Below, one piece after another: positions 28,065 to 36,224 of a stretch of DNA of 64,000 nucleotides. Location: the NCBI GenBank assembly GCA_018240505.1, contig JAFEFQ010000252.1, positions 1-64,000 on the forward strand, written 5' to 3'. Every line of letters begins with the position of its first letter. Position 1 is the first letter of the stretch. Both the position numbers and the translations under genes were made by a program. The notes below the pieces were generated by a model. That model did not search any database. It saw only the letters and a program-made list of their open reading frames with translations, and was not told where the DNA came from. Origin of the DNA: Pseudomonadota bacterium. Lineage in GTDB: Bacteria; Pseudomonadota; Gammaproteobacteria; Xanthomonadales; Rhodanobacteraceae.

Positions 28065-28175
28065 TTACCCGGCCTTTGTGGTCGTGGTCGGTCGACGCGC
28101 GCGCGACGTCATGCCCGCGGCCATGTCGGCGCTGGACAGGATATCGGCGGTGGCGAAGGGCTGATTCATCGGCAT
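28065..28175 (-). CDS. Candidate leader peptide of the arginine operon
   Basis: A 36-codon frame (a second in-frame ATG gives 34) precedes the hairpin at 28010-28034. Its last residues are TSRARRPTTTTKAG, with three Arg codons (CGC, CGT, CGA) in a row of four and then four Thr codons. The final codons and stop, GCC GGG TAA, form the strand that can pair with the terminator. A ribosome waiting at the Arg codons would leave this strand free, whereas one at the Thr codons or the stop would cover it. I see no strong Shine-Dalgarno. The peptide is an inference from position and architecture and could be fortuitous. Confidence 0.5.
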   Translation of the reverse strand: MPMNQPFATADILSSADMAAGMTSRARRPTTTTKAG

Positions 28176-28194
28176 GCTGTCGTTTGGACGGCCA

Positions 28195-28223
28195 ATCATG
28201 CCCGCAAATCTTGCGCAGTGCAA
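28195..28223 (-). promoter_or_regulatory. Possible promoter of the arginine operon leader
   Basis: On the minus strand TTGCAC (28223-28218) and CATGAT (28200-28195) are spaced by 17 bp. They sit between the stop of the phosphodiesterase gene and the short leader frame. Transcription would start near 28188. The boxes match the consensus only moderately. Confidence 0.4.
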
Positions 28224-28231
28224 CAGAAATC

Positions 28232-29461
28232 TCAGCGCAGCATCCGGTCGGATGTCGCCGGGTTGCCGTCGTTCGGCGCGGGCTTGATCCCGAGCAGCCG
28301 CGTCAGCAGCGGATAGACGTCGACGTTGTCGAATTCGGGCACGACCAACCCGCGCTTGAATGCCGGCCCGGAAGCCACGAACAGCGCGCGCATGTGCGGA
28401 TCGGCATTGTCGTAGCCGTGCTCTCCCTTGGAGACGAAGAAGCCGGGGCGGTTGACGAACTCGCGCGTCCAGATCAGCCAGCCCGGGTCGGCGAGGCAGA
28501 GCAGCGGAGATATGCGCGGATTGCTGCCGTAATGCAGGCGCGCCGGCGTCTCCTCCCTCTTCCAGCAGCGCACGTGTTCGTGCGGCGCGAGCAGGGTTTT
28601 TTCGACAGCGGCTTCGCGGCCCGGTTTTGCGGCGAACGTGGCGAGCAGGCCCTGGTTCTGGATGTCGAGGTCGCGTACGTCGACGATGTCGTCGAGGATG
28701 ACGTAGGCGCCTTTTTCCGTGGCGATCTGGCCGTGGTCGGAAACCACGATGATGTTGGTCCTGTCGAGCAGGCCGCGGCGCTTGAGGCCATCGAGCAGGC
28801 GGCCGATGGCACGGTCGGTGGCGACGATCGCATCGTTCACTTCGACCGAATCGGGGCCGTGATCGTGGCCTGCATGGTCGACCGCGTCGAAGTACAGAGT
28901 GACGAAGTCCGGACGCCGCGCAACCGGCAAGTCGAACCAGGCCAGTACCTGGTCGGCGCGTGCATCGGGGCTCATCTTGCCGTCGAACGGCAGCCAACGC
29001 TCGGGACGCACGCCGCCGATGGCGAGCTCGGAGCCGGGCCAGAACATCGTCATGGCGCGCTTGCCCTGCTTCTCGACGCTGGCCCAGATCGGTTCGCCGC
29101 CCCACCACGACGGATCGGAGGTGATGCTGTAGTCCTTGTAGACGAACTTCTTGCCGCTGACCGGATCGGTGAAGCGGTTGTTGACGATGCCGTGATGGTC
29201 GGGATAGAGGCCAGTGACGAGGGTGTAGTGATTGGGGAAGGTCAGCGTAGGGAATGCGGGGCGCATCGCCTGTGCATGCACGCCATTCGCGGCCAGGGTT
29301 TTCAGGTTCGGAGTCAGGCCGCGATCGAAGAAGTCGGCACGAAAGCCGTCGATCGAAACGAGGATCAGTGGTGCATCGGGTTGCGACTTGGGCGCGTGCG
29401 CGGCGCAGGCGGCGAGAACGAGGGCAAGCAGCGCAAGGATGGCGCGTAACACGAGTTTCAT
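28232..29461 (-). CDS. Lipoprotein phosphodiesterase / nucleotide pyrophosphatase (ENPP-like, alkaline phosphatase superfamily)
   Basis: The 409-residue protein starts with a lipoprotein signal (LALVLAAC, Cys about 19). The ENPP fold follows: ILVSIDGFRADFFDRG carries the first metal Asp, PTLTFPNHYTLVTGLYP the nucleophile Thr and its Asn, DAVDHAGHDHGPDS further ligands, VVSDHGQ the Asp-His pair, and GEHGYDN the last His. The active site is complete. It probably hydrolyses nucleotide or phospholipid diesters at the membrane, facing the periplasm. The start at 29461 has no strong ribosome-binding site. It lies upstream of the arginine leader on the same strand. Confidence 0.88.
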   Translation of the reverse strand: MKLVLRAILALLALVLAACAAHAPKSQPDAPLILVSIDGFRADFFDRGLTPNLKTLAANGVHAQAMRPAFPTLTFPNHYTLVTGLYPDHHGIVNNRFTDPVSGKKFVYKDYSITSDPSWWGGEPIWASVEKQGKRAMTMFWPGSELAIGGVRPERWLPFDGKMSPDARADQVLAWFDLPVARRPDFVTLYFDAVDHAGHDHGPDSVEVNDAIVATDRAIGRLLDGLKRRGLLDRTNIIVVSDHGQIATEKGAYVILDDIVDVRDLDIQNQGLLATFAAKPGREAAVEKTLLAPHEHVRCWKREETPARLHYGSNPRISPLLCLADPGWLIWTREFVNRPGFFVSKGEHGYDNADPHMRALFVASGPAFKRGLVVPEFDNVDVYPLLTRLLGIKPAPNDGNPATSDRMLR

Positions 29462-29592
29462 GGATTCGAGGTTGTCGTCGTTCTGAATGCGGCAGATGTT
29501 AACCCAGGCACGGCAACGCAGGCGCATCGCGGAAGGAGTCGCGCGAAATTTTCTTCTCGACGCGCTGGTCCTGGTGGGGATAGAGTGATTCC

Positions 29593-29928
29593 ATGCCGCG
29601 CATCGCCCTCCGATTCCTGCTCGCGCTGAGCCTTGTCCTGCAGGGGCCGCTGCCCGTGCTCGCCGCGGCTGCCATGCGCGCACAAGCGGACGATTGCACG
29701 CAGGCGATGGCGCGCGGTGATGCGACGGAAAAGAAGGCGCCGTGCTGCATCGGCGACTGCGCGCCGGCAGTGTGCATGCAAGCCTGCGTCGCGAATTTCG
29801 CGGCATTCCTCGTGCCCGTCGTTGCGGACTGGACGGCGTCCGACCGGGGCGGTGCGACCTTGGTACAGACGGATACCCGTCCGTCCGCAGGCGACGAAAG
29901 CCCGCCGATCCGCCCGCCTATCGTCTGA
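29593..29928 (+). CDS. Small Cys-rich secreted protein, possibly metal-binding
   Basis: The 111-residue product has a signal peptide (LRFLLALSLVLQGPLPVLAAA). A mature part follows with clustered cysteines (APCCIGDCAPAVCMQAC) and a hydrophobic stretch FAAFLVPVVADW. Layout and size recall CopL-type small metal-related proteins of Xanthomonadales, but I cannot assign it firmly. It heads a same-strand cassette with a barrel-like protein, an HMA protein and a MerT-like membrane protein, which supports a role in metal handling. Confidence 0.6.
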   Translation: MPRIALRFLLALSLVLQGPLPVLAAAAMRAQADDCTQAMARGDATEKKAPCCIGDCAPAVCMQACVANFAAFLVPVVADWTASDRGGATLVQTDTRPSAGDESPPIRPPIV

Positions 29929-30006
29929 TCCCGATGCTTCCCGATTCCGCGCCACCCGGCGCGGTTCGCGCGCGTGCGCGCGCAGGGTTCGTCCGAGGAT
30001 CAGATC

Positions 30007-30660
30007 ATGCTGAAACGACCGGCCGGCGTGGTCGCCGGCGTCCTGCTCGCGTTCGCGCCAGGCTGCGAAGCCAAGCCGATCGCGTTCGCCAATGGCACGA
30101 CGGTGATGGCCGAATACGGCGCCGGCACGATGGAAGAGGTGCAGGCGTTCCATGCTCCGTATTACTGGCTTTCGCTTGGTGGCGGCTGGCTGCGCACCGA
30201 TAGCGACATCGACGGCGGCACGCGCGACATCCGTTACCTGCGCGCCAACTATCTCGTGCATCGCTGGAATCTCGACGACGCGCAGGCGAACGTGTTCGTG
30301 TGGGGCGGCTTCGGCAGTGCGACCGGCAAACGCTTCCGCGGCGACGTGCTCGACCGCAACGCCGGATTCCAGGTCGACTACGAGACGCGCAGGCTGTACT
30401 TCGCGCTGATGAGCGATCTGCACGAATCGAACCGCTACTCGCAGCGCATCGACAGCTTGCAACTCGGCTTTGCGCCTTACGCGCACGACTATCGCGATCT
30501 TGCGACCTGGTTCGTCGTGCAGGCGCGCGACTACAGTGGCGGCCTGCATCGCGGCATCGAATGGACCGCGCTCGTGCGCCTGTTCAAGGGCGGTGCCTGG
30601 GTCGAGGCCGGCGTGACTGCCGAGGGCAAGCCGCAGTTGATGGCGATGTTCAATTTTTGA
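30007..30660 (+). CDS. Exported barrel-like protein of unknown function
   Basis: The 217-residue protein begins with a signal-like segment (MLKRPAGVVAGVLLAFAPGCEA). It continues with alternating hydrophobic/polar strands rich in Tyr, Trp and Gly (PYYWLSLGGGWLRTD, NVFVWGGFGSATG, RRLYFALMSDLHESNRY) and ends MAMFNF. A terminal Phe after beta strands is typical of outer-membrane barrels. The ATG at 30007 follows GAGG at a suitable distance. The family is not recognised. Its place before an HMA protein suggests a linked function. Confidence 0.6.
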   Translation: MLKRPAGVVAGVLLAFAPGCEAKPIAFANGTTVMAEYGAGTMEEVQAFHAPYYWLSLGGGWLRTDSDIDGGTRDIRYLRANYLVHRWNLDDAQANVFVWGGFGSATGKRFRGDVLDRNAGFQVDYETRRLYFALMSDLHESNRYSQRIDSLQLGFAPYAHDYRDLATWFVVQARDYSGGLHRGIEWTALVRLFKGGAWVEAGVTAEGKPQLMAMFNF

Positions 30661-30687
30661 CCTTTCCCGACCTGGTCAGGAGGAATC

Positions 30688-31035
30688 ATGAAATCCGCAA
30701 GAAATATACTTTTGTCCTTGCTCGCGGCGGTCGCAGGCGCTGTGACGCCCGCGCTTCCCGCCGCGGCTGCAACGATCGAAATGGACGTGAACGGCCTTGT
30801 CTGCGCGTTCTGTGCGCAAGGCATCGAGAAGAAACTGCGCGCGTTTCCCGCAACCGCGGACGTAGTCGTAAGTCTCGAGAAGCGACTCGTCGCGCTGTCC
30901 ACCATCGACGGCGCCGACATCGGTGACGAGGAATTGCGCAAGGCGCTGACCGACGCGGGCTACACGGTCAAGGCGATTCGCCGCGAGAGCGAGTCGCTGG
31001 ATGATGTACGCCGGCGCCTCGGGGTGCAGCGGTGA
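30688..31035 (+). CDS. Periplasmic heavy-metal-associated (HMA) domain protein
   Basis: The 115-residue product has a signal peptide ending PALPAAAA. It then has one HMA ferredoxin-like domain with the metal-binding pair in NGLVCAFCAQGIEKKL (CxxC) and the closing YTVKAIRRE. It resembles MerP and periplasmic copper-chaperone domains. The start has GGAGG just upstream (CAGGAGGAATC). The stop overlaps the GTG of the next gene. The transported metal (Hg, Cu or another) cannot be inferred from the domain alone. Confidence 0.85.
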   Translation: MKSARNILLSLLAAVAGAVTPALPAAAATIEMDVNGLVCAFCAQGIEKKLRAFPATADVVVSLEKRLVALSTIDGADIGDEELRKALTDAGYTVKAIRRESESLDDVRRRLGVQR

Positions 31036-31412
31036 ATGCGCCTTTGAGGCGCAGTGCGGGCGTGGCCGTTGCCGCATTGGTCGCAAGCTCGGGCACGCTG
31101 GTCTGCTGCGTGCTGCCGGCGCTGATGGTGGCGCTTGGTGCGGGCGCCGCATTGGCGGGCCTGGTCAGCGCGGTACCGCAACTCATCTGGCTCAGCGAGC
31201 ACAAGGCCTGGGTGTTCGGCATTGCCGCGGCGATGATCGGCCTCGCAGGTATAGCGATCCGGCGTGCGCGCCGCCTGCCTTGCCCGGCGGACCCGGCGCT
31301 TGCACGCGCATGCAAGCGTCTGCGTGGCGTGAGCGCGGTGTTGTATTCACTGGCATTGGCCGTGTTCTTCGTCGGCGTTGCTTTTGCCTTCGTGCTGCCG
31401 CGAATCGGGTAA
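31032..31412 (+). CDS. MerT-like small membrane protein
   Basis: The 126-residue protein starts at a GTG overlapping the HMA gene stop (GTGA). It has three likely transmembrane helices: about 8-45 containing a vicinal cysteine pair (GTLVCCVLPALMVALGAGA), 55-77 and 100-122. A Cys-Cys pair in the first helix next to a Pro is the hallmark of MerT-type mercury importers, and coupling to a MerP-like HMA protein strengthens that reading. merR, merA and the classical MerT sequence are absent, so another metal is possible. Confidence 0.65.
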   Translation: MNAPLRRSAGVAVAALVASSGTLVCCVLPALMVALGAGAALAGLVSAVPQLIWLSEHKAWVFGIAAAMIGLAGIAIRRARRLPCPADPALARACKRLRGVSAVLYSLALAVFFVGVAFAFVLPRIG

Positions 31413-31447
31413 GGGCCCGGCAGCCGGATGGCCGCCGTCCGCCGCGC

Positions 31448-32266
31448 TCAGGGCGTGATCGTGCGCACGGCCTGGCGCGCTTCCGGCGCGGGCCAGCCGG
31501 CGGCCTTGCCGACCTGGGCGATGACCTTGTTCGTGTCGAAATAGACCTGCCAGTAGTTGTCGTTGCTGCAGTACGGACGCACGGTGAGCACGGTGCCGAG
31601 CGGATTGTGCTCGAGGATTTCGATGTCGGGCGCGGGCGTGGCGAGGACGTTTTGCACCTGCGTCACCGCCGCGCGCAGACGAATCTTCGCGTCGTCGACG
31701 TCGACGCCGGTGGCGAGCAGTGCGCTCAGGTCGACGCGGCGATAGGCATTCGCCGAGTAGTTGATGATGTTGTCGGAAAAGATCTTGTTGTTGCCGACCA
31801 CGGCGCGGACGTTGTCGCCCGTGTCCAGCGTCGTGCCGAACAGGCCGATCTCGCGCACGGTGCCGGTGACGCCGCCAGCTGCGATCATGTCGCCGACCTT
31901 GAACGGGCGCAGCGTGATCAGGAACACGCCCGCGGCGAAGTTCGCGAGCAGGCCCGACCAGGCCATGCCGATCGCGACGCCGGCGGCGGCGAGCAACGCG
32001 GCGAACGAGGCCGTCTCGACGCCGAGCACCGAGAGCACGGCGATCGCGAGCAGCACGGTGAGCAGGCCGGAGGCGACCGAGCCGGTGTAGCGCGCGAGCG
32101 TCGGATCGAGTTCGCGCCTCGCGAGCACGCGTCCGAGCGCACTGCCGATCAGGCGGATCGCCCAGCGGCCGACGATCCAGAGCACGATCGCGCCGAGGAT
32201 CTTCCAGGCGAGCGGGACAACGTAGGTCGAAACGAGGGATTGCAACTGGGCGGGATCGAAGCTCAT
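31448..32266 (-). CDS. Small-conductance mechanosensitive channel (MscS family)
   Basis: The 272-residue protein has the MscS layout. There are three transmembrane helices, with the Gly/Ala-rich pore helix in SFAALLAAAGVAIGMAWSGLLANFAAGV. The beta domain begins RPFKVGDMIAAGGVTGTVREIGLFGTTLDT, with the conserved NNKIFSDNIINYS. It ends in a C-terminal alpha/beta part. It opens under hypo-osmotic membrane tension. It is convergent with the MerT-like gene. Confidence 0.93.
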   Translation of the reverse strand: MSFDPAQLQSLVSTYVVPLAWKILGAIVLWIVGRWAIRLIGSALGRVLARRELDPTLARYTGSVASGLLTVLLAIAVLSVLGVETASFAALLAAAGVAIGMAWSGLLANFAAGVFLITLRPFKVGDMIAAGGVTGTVREIGLFGTTLDTGDNVRAVVGNNKIFSDNIINYSANAYRRVDLSALLATGVDVDDAKIRLRAAVTQVQNVLATPAPDIEILEHNPLGTVLTVRPYCSNDNYWQVYFDTNKVIAQVGKAAGWPAPEARQAVRTITP

Positions 32267-32380
32267 CGGTGCGGTTCCTTGCCGGGAACGATGGAGGCGC
32301 GCGGCTTCCCGTTGCGGAAGCCGCGCCTGTCATGCGCAAAGCGGCGTTTGCGACGCGTCAAACACGCGGCGCGAGTCGGT

Positions 32381-33295
32381 CTACAGCGACTGCGCGTTGA
32401 ACGTGTTGCAGCTGTTGATGTCGCCCGAGGCGAAGCCGGCCTTGAACCAGCGCTGGCGCTGCGCGGACGAGCCGTGCGTGAACGAATCCGGCACCGCGTA
32501 GCCGCGCGCCTGCTTCTGCAGAGTGTCGTCGCCGACCGCCGATGCCGCATTGAGCGCAGAATCGATGTCGCCCGCCTGCAGCCAGTTGAGTTGCTGCTGC
32601 GAGCGGTTCGCCCAGACGCCGGCGAAGCAGTCGGCCTGCAGCTCCTGGCGCACGGACAGGCCGGTCGCGCCGTCCATGGCCGCGCCCTGGCGACGCGCCT
32701 GCTCGACCTTGTCCATGACGCCGATCAGGTTCTGCACGTGATGGCCGACCTCGTGCGCGATCACGTAGGCGCGCGCGAAGTCGCCTTGGGCGTGGAAACG
32801 CGTGTCCATTTCCTGGAAAAAGCCCAGGTCGAGATAGACCTGCTGGTCGCCCGGGCAATAGAACGGTCCCATCGCCTCCTGGCCCACGCCGCAGGCGGTC
32901 TGCGTGCGGCCGTGGTAGAGCACGAGCTTGGGCTGCGGATAGCGCTGGCCGCTGGCCTGGAAATACTGGCTCCACACATCCTCGGTGCTGCCGAGCACGA
33001 CCTTGACGAACTTCGTCTGCGGATCGCTGCTGTTGGCGACCTGGCTGCGCTGTGGCGCCGGCGCCGTCTGGCTGCTCGAGTCGAGCATCGACCCGCCGCC
33101 GCTGAGCAGGGACAGGATGTCGAGCGGATTCTTGCCGAACAGCAGGCTGACGACGACGATCAGGATGATGCCGCCGATGCCGATATGGAAGCCGCCGAAA
33201 CCGAGGCCGCCGCCACCGCCGCCGAAACCGCCACCGCCGCCGCTGCCGTCATCCTCGACGACATTGTCACTCTCGCGCCCTTTCTGCCAATCCAT
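32381..33295 (-). CDS. ypfJ: YpfJ-type putative neutral zinc metallopeptidase
   Basis: The 304-residue protein starts MDWQKGRESDNVVEDD. A run of Gly repeats follows, then one transmembrane helix (IGGIILIVVVSLLF) and a periplasmic domain with the zinc motif VIAHEVGHHVQN and the downstream RQELQADCFAGVW. These are the hallmarks of the YpfJ family, whose proteolytic activity is assumed from the motif. The ATG at 33295 is preceded by GGGAG. It is upstream of mscS on the same strand, separated by a 114-bp gap with a GC-rich hairpin near 32299-32325. Confidence 0.9.
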   Translation of the reverse strand: MDWQKGRESDNVVEDDGSGGGGGFGGGGGGLGFGGFHIGIGGIILIVVVSLLFGKNPLDILSLLSGGGSMLDSSSQTAPAPQRSQVANSSDPQTKFVKVVLGSTEDVWSQYFQASGQRYPQPKLVLYHGRTQTACGVGQEAMGPFYCPGDQQVYLDLGFFQEMDTRFHAQGDFARAYVIAHEVGHHVQNLIGVMDKVEQARRQGAAMDGATGLSVRQELQADCFAGVWANRSQQQLNWLQAGDIDSALNAASAVGDDTLQKQARGYAVPDSFTHGSSAQRQRWFKAGFASGDINSCNTFNAQSL

Positions 33296-33384
33296 ACAGG
33301 TCTCCCGGCCGTTTGCTGCGGATGCGCGAACGTTACTCGTCGCGCATCGCTGCCGCAAGACCCGGCCGGGTCGACGACGCGCGC

Positions 33385-33816
33385 TTACGGATAGCGCGTC
33401 AGCACGCCGCTGCGCTGGTTCTGTCCGCCCTTGCCGTCGGGATAGCGCGCTTCGATCGCGAGCTTGCGCGGGCCGGCAGCACGCAGGATCACTTCGCCCT
33501 GGGACAGGCGTTCGCACAGGCTGTCGCCGTTCGTCGGCTTGAAGCGCAACGACCACGCATCGGCGCCTTGCGCGGAGTAGGTGCCGTCGCGCAGCCGGCA
33601 GGTGCGGCCGGTGTCGAGTTCCAGCGTGGCGCCTTCCTGGTCGATCGCGCCGAGCGAGAGCGTCGTCTTGTCCGCGTCGCGTTGTCCCTCGACCTGGGTG
33701 CGGCCGATCCATTGGCCGTGCGGATCGGCGGTTTCGGCTTGCACGGCACAGGCGAGCAAAGCAAGCGCCAGAGCCGCGGCGAGTCGTGCATGTAGTTGGG
33801 AGCGGCGCGTGGACAT
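33385..33816 (-). CDS. Small periplasmic protein of unknown function
   Basis: The 143-residue product has a signal peptide (LAAALALALLACAVQAETAD), possibly lipidated at the Cys. The mature domain is beta-rich, starting HGQWIGRTQVEGQRDADKTTLSL, with two cysteines (RTCRLRDGTY and SLCERLSQGEV) that could form a disulfide. The start ATG at 33816 follows GGAGG five bases away. I do not recognise the family. It lies 89 bp upstream of ypfJ on the same strand. Confidence 0.75.
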   Translation of the reverse strand: MSTRRSQLHARLAAALALALLACAVQAETADPHGQWIGRTQVEGQRDADKTTLSLGAIDQEGATLELDTGRTCRLRDGTYSAQGADAWSLRFKPTNGDSLCERLSQGEVILRAAGPRKLAIEARYPDGKGGQNQRSGVLTRYP

Positions 33817-34108
33817 GGTTCCTCCAGTGGTGTTGAAACACGAATGGTCGGGACACGATGAGCGTTTCCTTGATGCGCTGCGCGCAGCGCGGGAGCATGA
33901 TTTCGCATGCGCCGTGCGCGCGCATCTGCAGGAAGTCATCCGCGTATACGATGCGCAAAAGTGGAAAACGGTCGCGGCTGTGCCTGAAGTCATGGAGTGC
34001 GCGACTTCCGGCACGAGTGCGCAACACATTTGTCGAAAATGCGACCCGGCGGCGTCGGCGAGATGGCTCGCGATCAGGCGGGCAAGCGGCATCGGCAATG
34101 CGGGATAA
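33815..34108 (+). CDS. Possible small protein in the gap before purT
   Basis: The 325-bp gap between the periplasmic-protein gene and purT holds a plus-strand frame of up to 97 codons. Its composition looks protein-like (GHDERFLDALRAAREHDF, EVIRVYDAQKWKTVAAVPEV) and it has a C-x2-C pair (ICRKCDP). Third positions are mostly G/C. The only ATG (33815) overlaps the divergent ATG at 33816 and lacks a ribosome-binding site. GTG codons at 33827 and 33830 are alternatives. No family is recognised, and it may equally be non-coding. Confidence 0.25.
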   Translation: MVPPVVLKHEWSGHDERFLDALRAAREHDFACAVRAHLQEVIRVYDAQKWKTVAAVPEVMECATSGTSAQHICRKCDPAASARWLAIRRASGIGNAG

Positions 34109-34141
34109 TGCCGCTACCATCCGTCGCACAGGAACAACGCA

Positions 34142-35359
34142 ATGCCGTCACGCGCCCCCGTAGTCCTCGGCACGCCGCAGTCCGCGGCCGCCGTGCGCGT
34201 CATGCTGCTCGGCTCGGGCGAGCTCGGCAAGGAAGTGCTGATCGCGCTGCAGCGCCTCGGCGTCGAGACGATCGCGGTCGATCGCTACGCGCATGCGCCG
34301 GGCCAGCAGGTCGCGCATCACGCGCGCACGATCGCGATGGACGATCCGCGGCAACTGCGTGCGCTGATCGAGGCCGAGCGGCCGCACATCGTCGTGCCGG
34401 AGATCGAGGCGATCGCAACGCCGGTGCTCGAGGAACTCGAAGCGGCCGGCGTGGTGCGCGTGATCCCGACCGCGCGCGCGGCGCGCCTGACGATGGATCG
34501 CGAAGGCATCCGCCGCCTCGCCGCGGAGACGCTGGGACTGCCGACGAGCCCTTACGAGTTTTGCGATTCGCTGGAGGAACTGCAGAAAGCCATCGACGGC
34601 GGCATCGGTTATCCGTGCATAGTCAAACCGGTGGTGAGCTCCTCGGGCAAGGGGCAGAGCAAGCTCGACGGTCCCGGCGACGTGAAGAAGGCGTGGAACT
34701 ATGCGATGGCCGGCGGTCGCGTCAACCGCGGCCGCGTCATCGTCGAGGGCTTCGTCGACTTCGATTACGAGATCACTTTGCTCACCGTGCGTGCGCGCAA
34801 TGCGCGCGGTGAAATCGAAACGCGGTTCTGCGCGCCGATCGGCCACCTGCAGGTCGCCGGCGACTACGTCGAGAGCTGGCAGCCGCATCCGATGTCGTCG
34901 CGTGCGCTCGCGCGCGCGCAGGAAGTCGCATCGAGGGTGACCGACGATCTCGGCGGGCAGGGCGTGTTCGGCGTCGAGCTGTTCGTCAAGGGCGACGAGG
35001 TGTGGTTCAGCGAGGTCAGCCCGCGCCCGCACGACACCGGCATGGTCACGATGATCTCGCAGTGGCAGAGCGAATTCGAGCTGCATGCGCGCGCGATCCT
35101 CGACCTGCCGGTGAACACGGCGCTGAAATCACCCGGCGCGTCGGCGGTGATCTACGGCGGTGTCGAAGGCAAGGCGCTCGTCTTCGAAAGCGTTGCCGAT
35201 GCGCTGGCCGTGGCGGACACCGACCTGCGCCTGTTCGGCAAGCCCGAAAGTTTCGTCAGGCGGCGCATGGGCGTCGCGCTCGCGTTCGCCGACGATGTCG
35301 ACAGCGCGCGGCGCAATGCGAAGCTCGCCGCCGGCAAGGTCAAGCCGCGGCTGGCGTGA
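34142..35359 (+). CDS. purT: Formate-dependent phosphoribosylglycinamide formyltransferase 2
   Basis: PurT is an ATP-grasp enzyme that formylates GAR with formate and ATP in purine synthesis. The 405-residue protein has the N-terminal nucleotide-binding core [37 protein letters not shown], the ATP-grasp loop [12 protein letters not shown], and the metal-binding [27 protein letters not shown]. All parts of the family are present. A GATAAT box lies 33 bp before the ATG. Confidence 0.97.
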   Translation: MPSRAPVVLGTPQSAAAVRVMLLGSGELGKEVLIALQRLGVETIAVDRYAHAPGQQVAHHARTIAMDDPRQLRALIEAERPHIVVPEIEAIATPVLEELEAAGVVRVIPTARAARLTMDREGIRRLAAETLGLPTSPYEFCDSLEELQKAIDGGIGYPCIVKPVVSSSGKGQSKLDGPGDVKKAWNYAMAGGRVNRGRVIVEGFVDFDYEITLLTVRARNARGEIETRFCAPIGHLQVAGDYVESWQPHPMSSRALARAQEVASRVTDDLGGQGVFGVELFVKGDEVWFSEVSPRPHDTGMVTMISQWQSEFELHARAILDLPVNTALKSPGASAVIYGGVEGKALVFESVADALAVADTDLRLFGKPESFVRRRMGVALAFADDVDSARRNAKLAAGKVKPRLA

Positions 35360-35366
35360 CCGCGGA

Positions 35367-36101
35367 CTATTGCCGCGTCAGCGCGTAGAGGATGCGCGCG
35401 TCGGTGTCGTCGAGCGCGTCGCCTTCGCCGCCGCGGAAGTGGTTGTGGAAGGCATGCAGCGCGGCGCCGCGATCGTCGAGCGCGTAGCCGACTTGCGCAA
35501 GCGCTGCCCATGCGTCGAAGCCCGCGGGTGGCGCGACGAGCTCGCCGTGCGGCCAGCGGCCGTAGCCGGCGTCGGCGAGGCGTTTCCACGGAAACAGCGG
35601 ACCCGGGTCGATCTTGCGCGTCGGCGCCACGTCCTCATGGCCGACGACCTGCGTGCGCGGAATGTTCAAGCGTTCGGTCAAGTCGGTGAGCAACACGAGC
35701 AGGCTGTCGATCTGTGCCGTTGCGAATGGCGAGACGCCGTCGTTGTCGAGCTCGATGCCGATCGAGCCCGAGTTCGGATCGGTGATCGTGCCCCAGCGTC
35801 CGGGACCGGCGTGCCACGCGCGCGCTTCGTCGGCGACGAGCTGGTAGATGCGGCCGTCGGCGCCGATGAGGTAATGCGCGCTGACCGGGCCCTGGCTGTT
35901 CTGGCTGCGCAGCGTGTCGAGGCTTTCCTGCACCGAGTGCTGCTCGGTGTAGTGCACGACGATCAGCATCGCCTTGCGCGCGTTGTAGTTGGGCGAGGGC
36001 ACCCACGTGGCGAGCGGGTTGTGTTGCGCGGGCGGCGTCGTCGCGCAGGCGGCGAGGAGCAGCAACGGACAGAGTGTCGTTGCGAGACGACGGATGGTCA
36101 T
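35367..36101 (-). CDS. amiD: Lipoprotein N-acetylmuramoyl-L-alanine amidase (AmiD-like, Amidase_2)
   Basis: The 244-residue protein has a lipoprotein signal (TLCPLLLLAAC). An Amidase_2/AmpD domain follows, with zinc ligands in IVVHYTEQ, AWHAGPGRWG and the final DPGPLFPWKRL. The Glu in SIGIELDNDG and the His in QVVGHEDVAPTRKIDPG complete the site. It should cut amide bonds of peptidoglycan at the periplasmic face of the outer or inner membrane. The N-terminal Cys distinguishes it from cytoplasmic AmpD. The start ATG is at 36101. purT is convergent 7 bp away. Confidence 0.9.
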   Translation of the reverse strand: MTIRRLATTLCPLLLLAACATTPPAQHNPLATWVPSPNYNARKAMLIVVHYTEQHSVQESLDTLRSQNSQGPVSAHYLIGADGRIYQLVADEARAWHAGPGRWGTITDPNSGSIGIELDNDGVSPFATAQIDSLLVLLTDLTERLNIPRTQVVGHEDVAPTRKIDPGPLFPWKRLADAGYGRWPHGELVAPPAGFDAWAALAQVGYALDDRGAALHAFHNHFRGGEGDALDDTDARILYALTRQ

Positions 36102-36136
36102 TGCTCTCGGCTGGTTCAAGGGAGTGGTCGGGAAAA

Positions 36137-36171
36137 CGGGAGTGGGAACAAGAAAGCGGGAGTGGGAACAA
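36137..36171. repeat. Two direct 15-bp repeats (20-bp period)
   Basis: CGGGAGTGGGAACAA occurs at 36137-36151 and again at 36157-36171 with a 5-bp spacer. It lies between the arsenic-operon terminator and the amiD start. Only two copies exist, so it is not an array. Confidence 0.7.
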
Positions 36172-36196
36172 AACGAAGGCGGCCTTCGGCCGCCTG
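36171..36196 (-). terminator. Rho-independent terminator of the ars operon
   Basis: On the minus strand AGGCGGCC and GGCCGCCT form an 8-bp stem around GAA, followed by TCGTTTTG, 29 bp after the aquaporin stop. A near-identical hairpin with the same flanks ends tRNA-Leu at 38305-38331, so the two probably belong to one repeat family used as terminators. Confidence 0.8.
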
Positions 36197-36224
36197 TTTG
36201 CATCGGTGGTGTCGAGTGTACTAC

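Noticed and set aside
28065..28175. The leader frame as a threonine attenuator because of its TTTT run
   Set aside because: A ribosome halted at the Thr codons would cover the antiterminator strand, and the downstream genes make arginine and proline, not threonine.
36137..36171. Direct repeats as a CRISPR remnant
   Set aside because: There are only two 15-bp copies with a 5-bp spacer, and no cas genes or leader are present.
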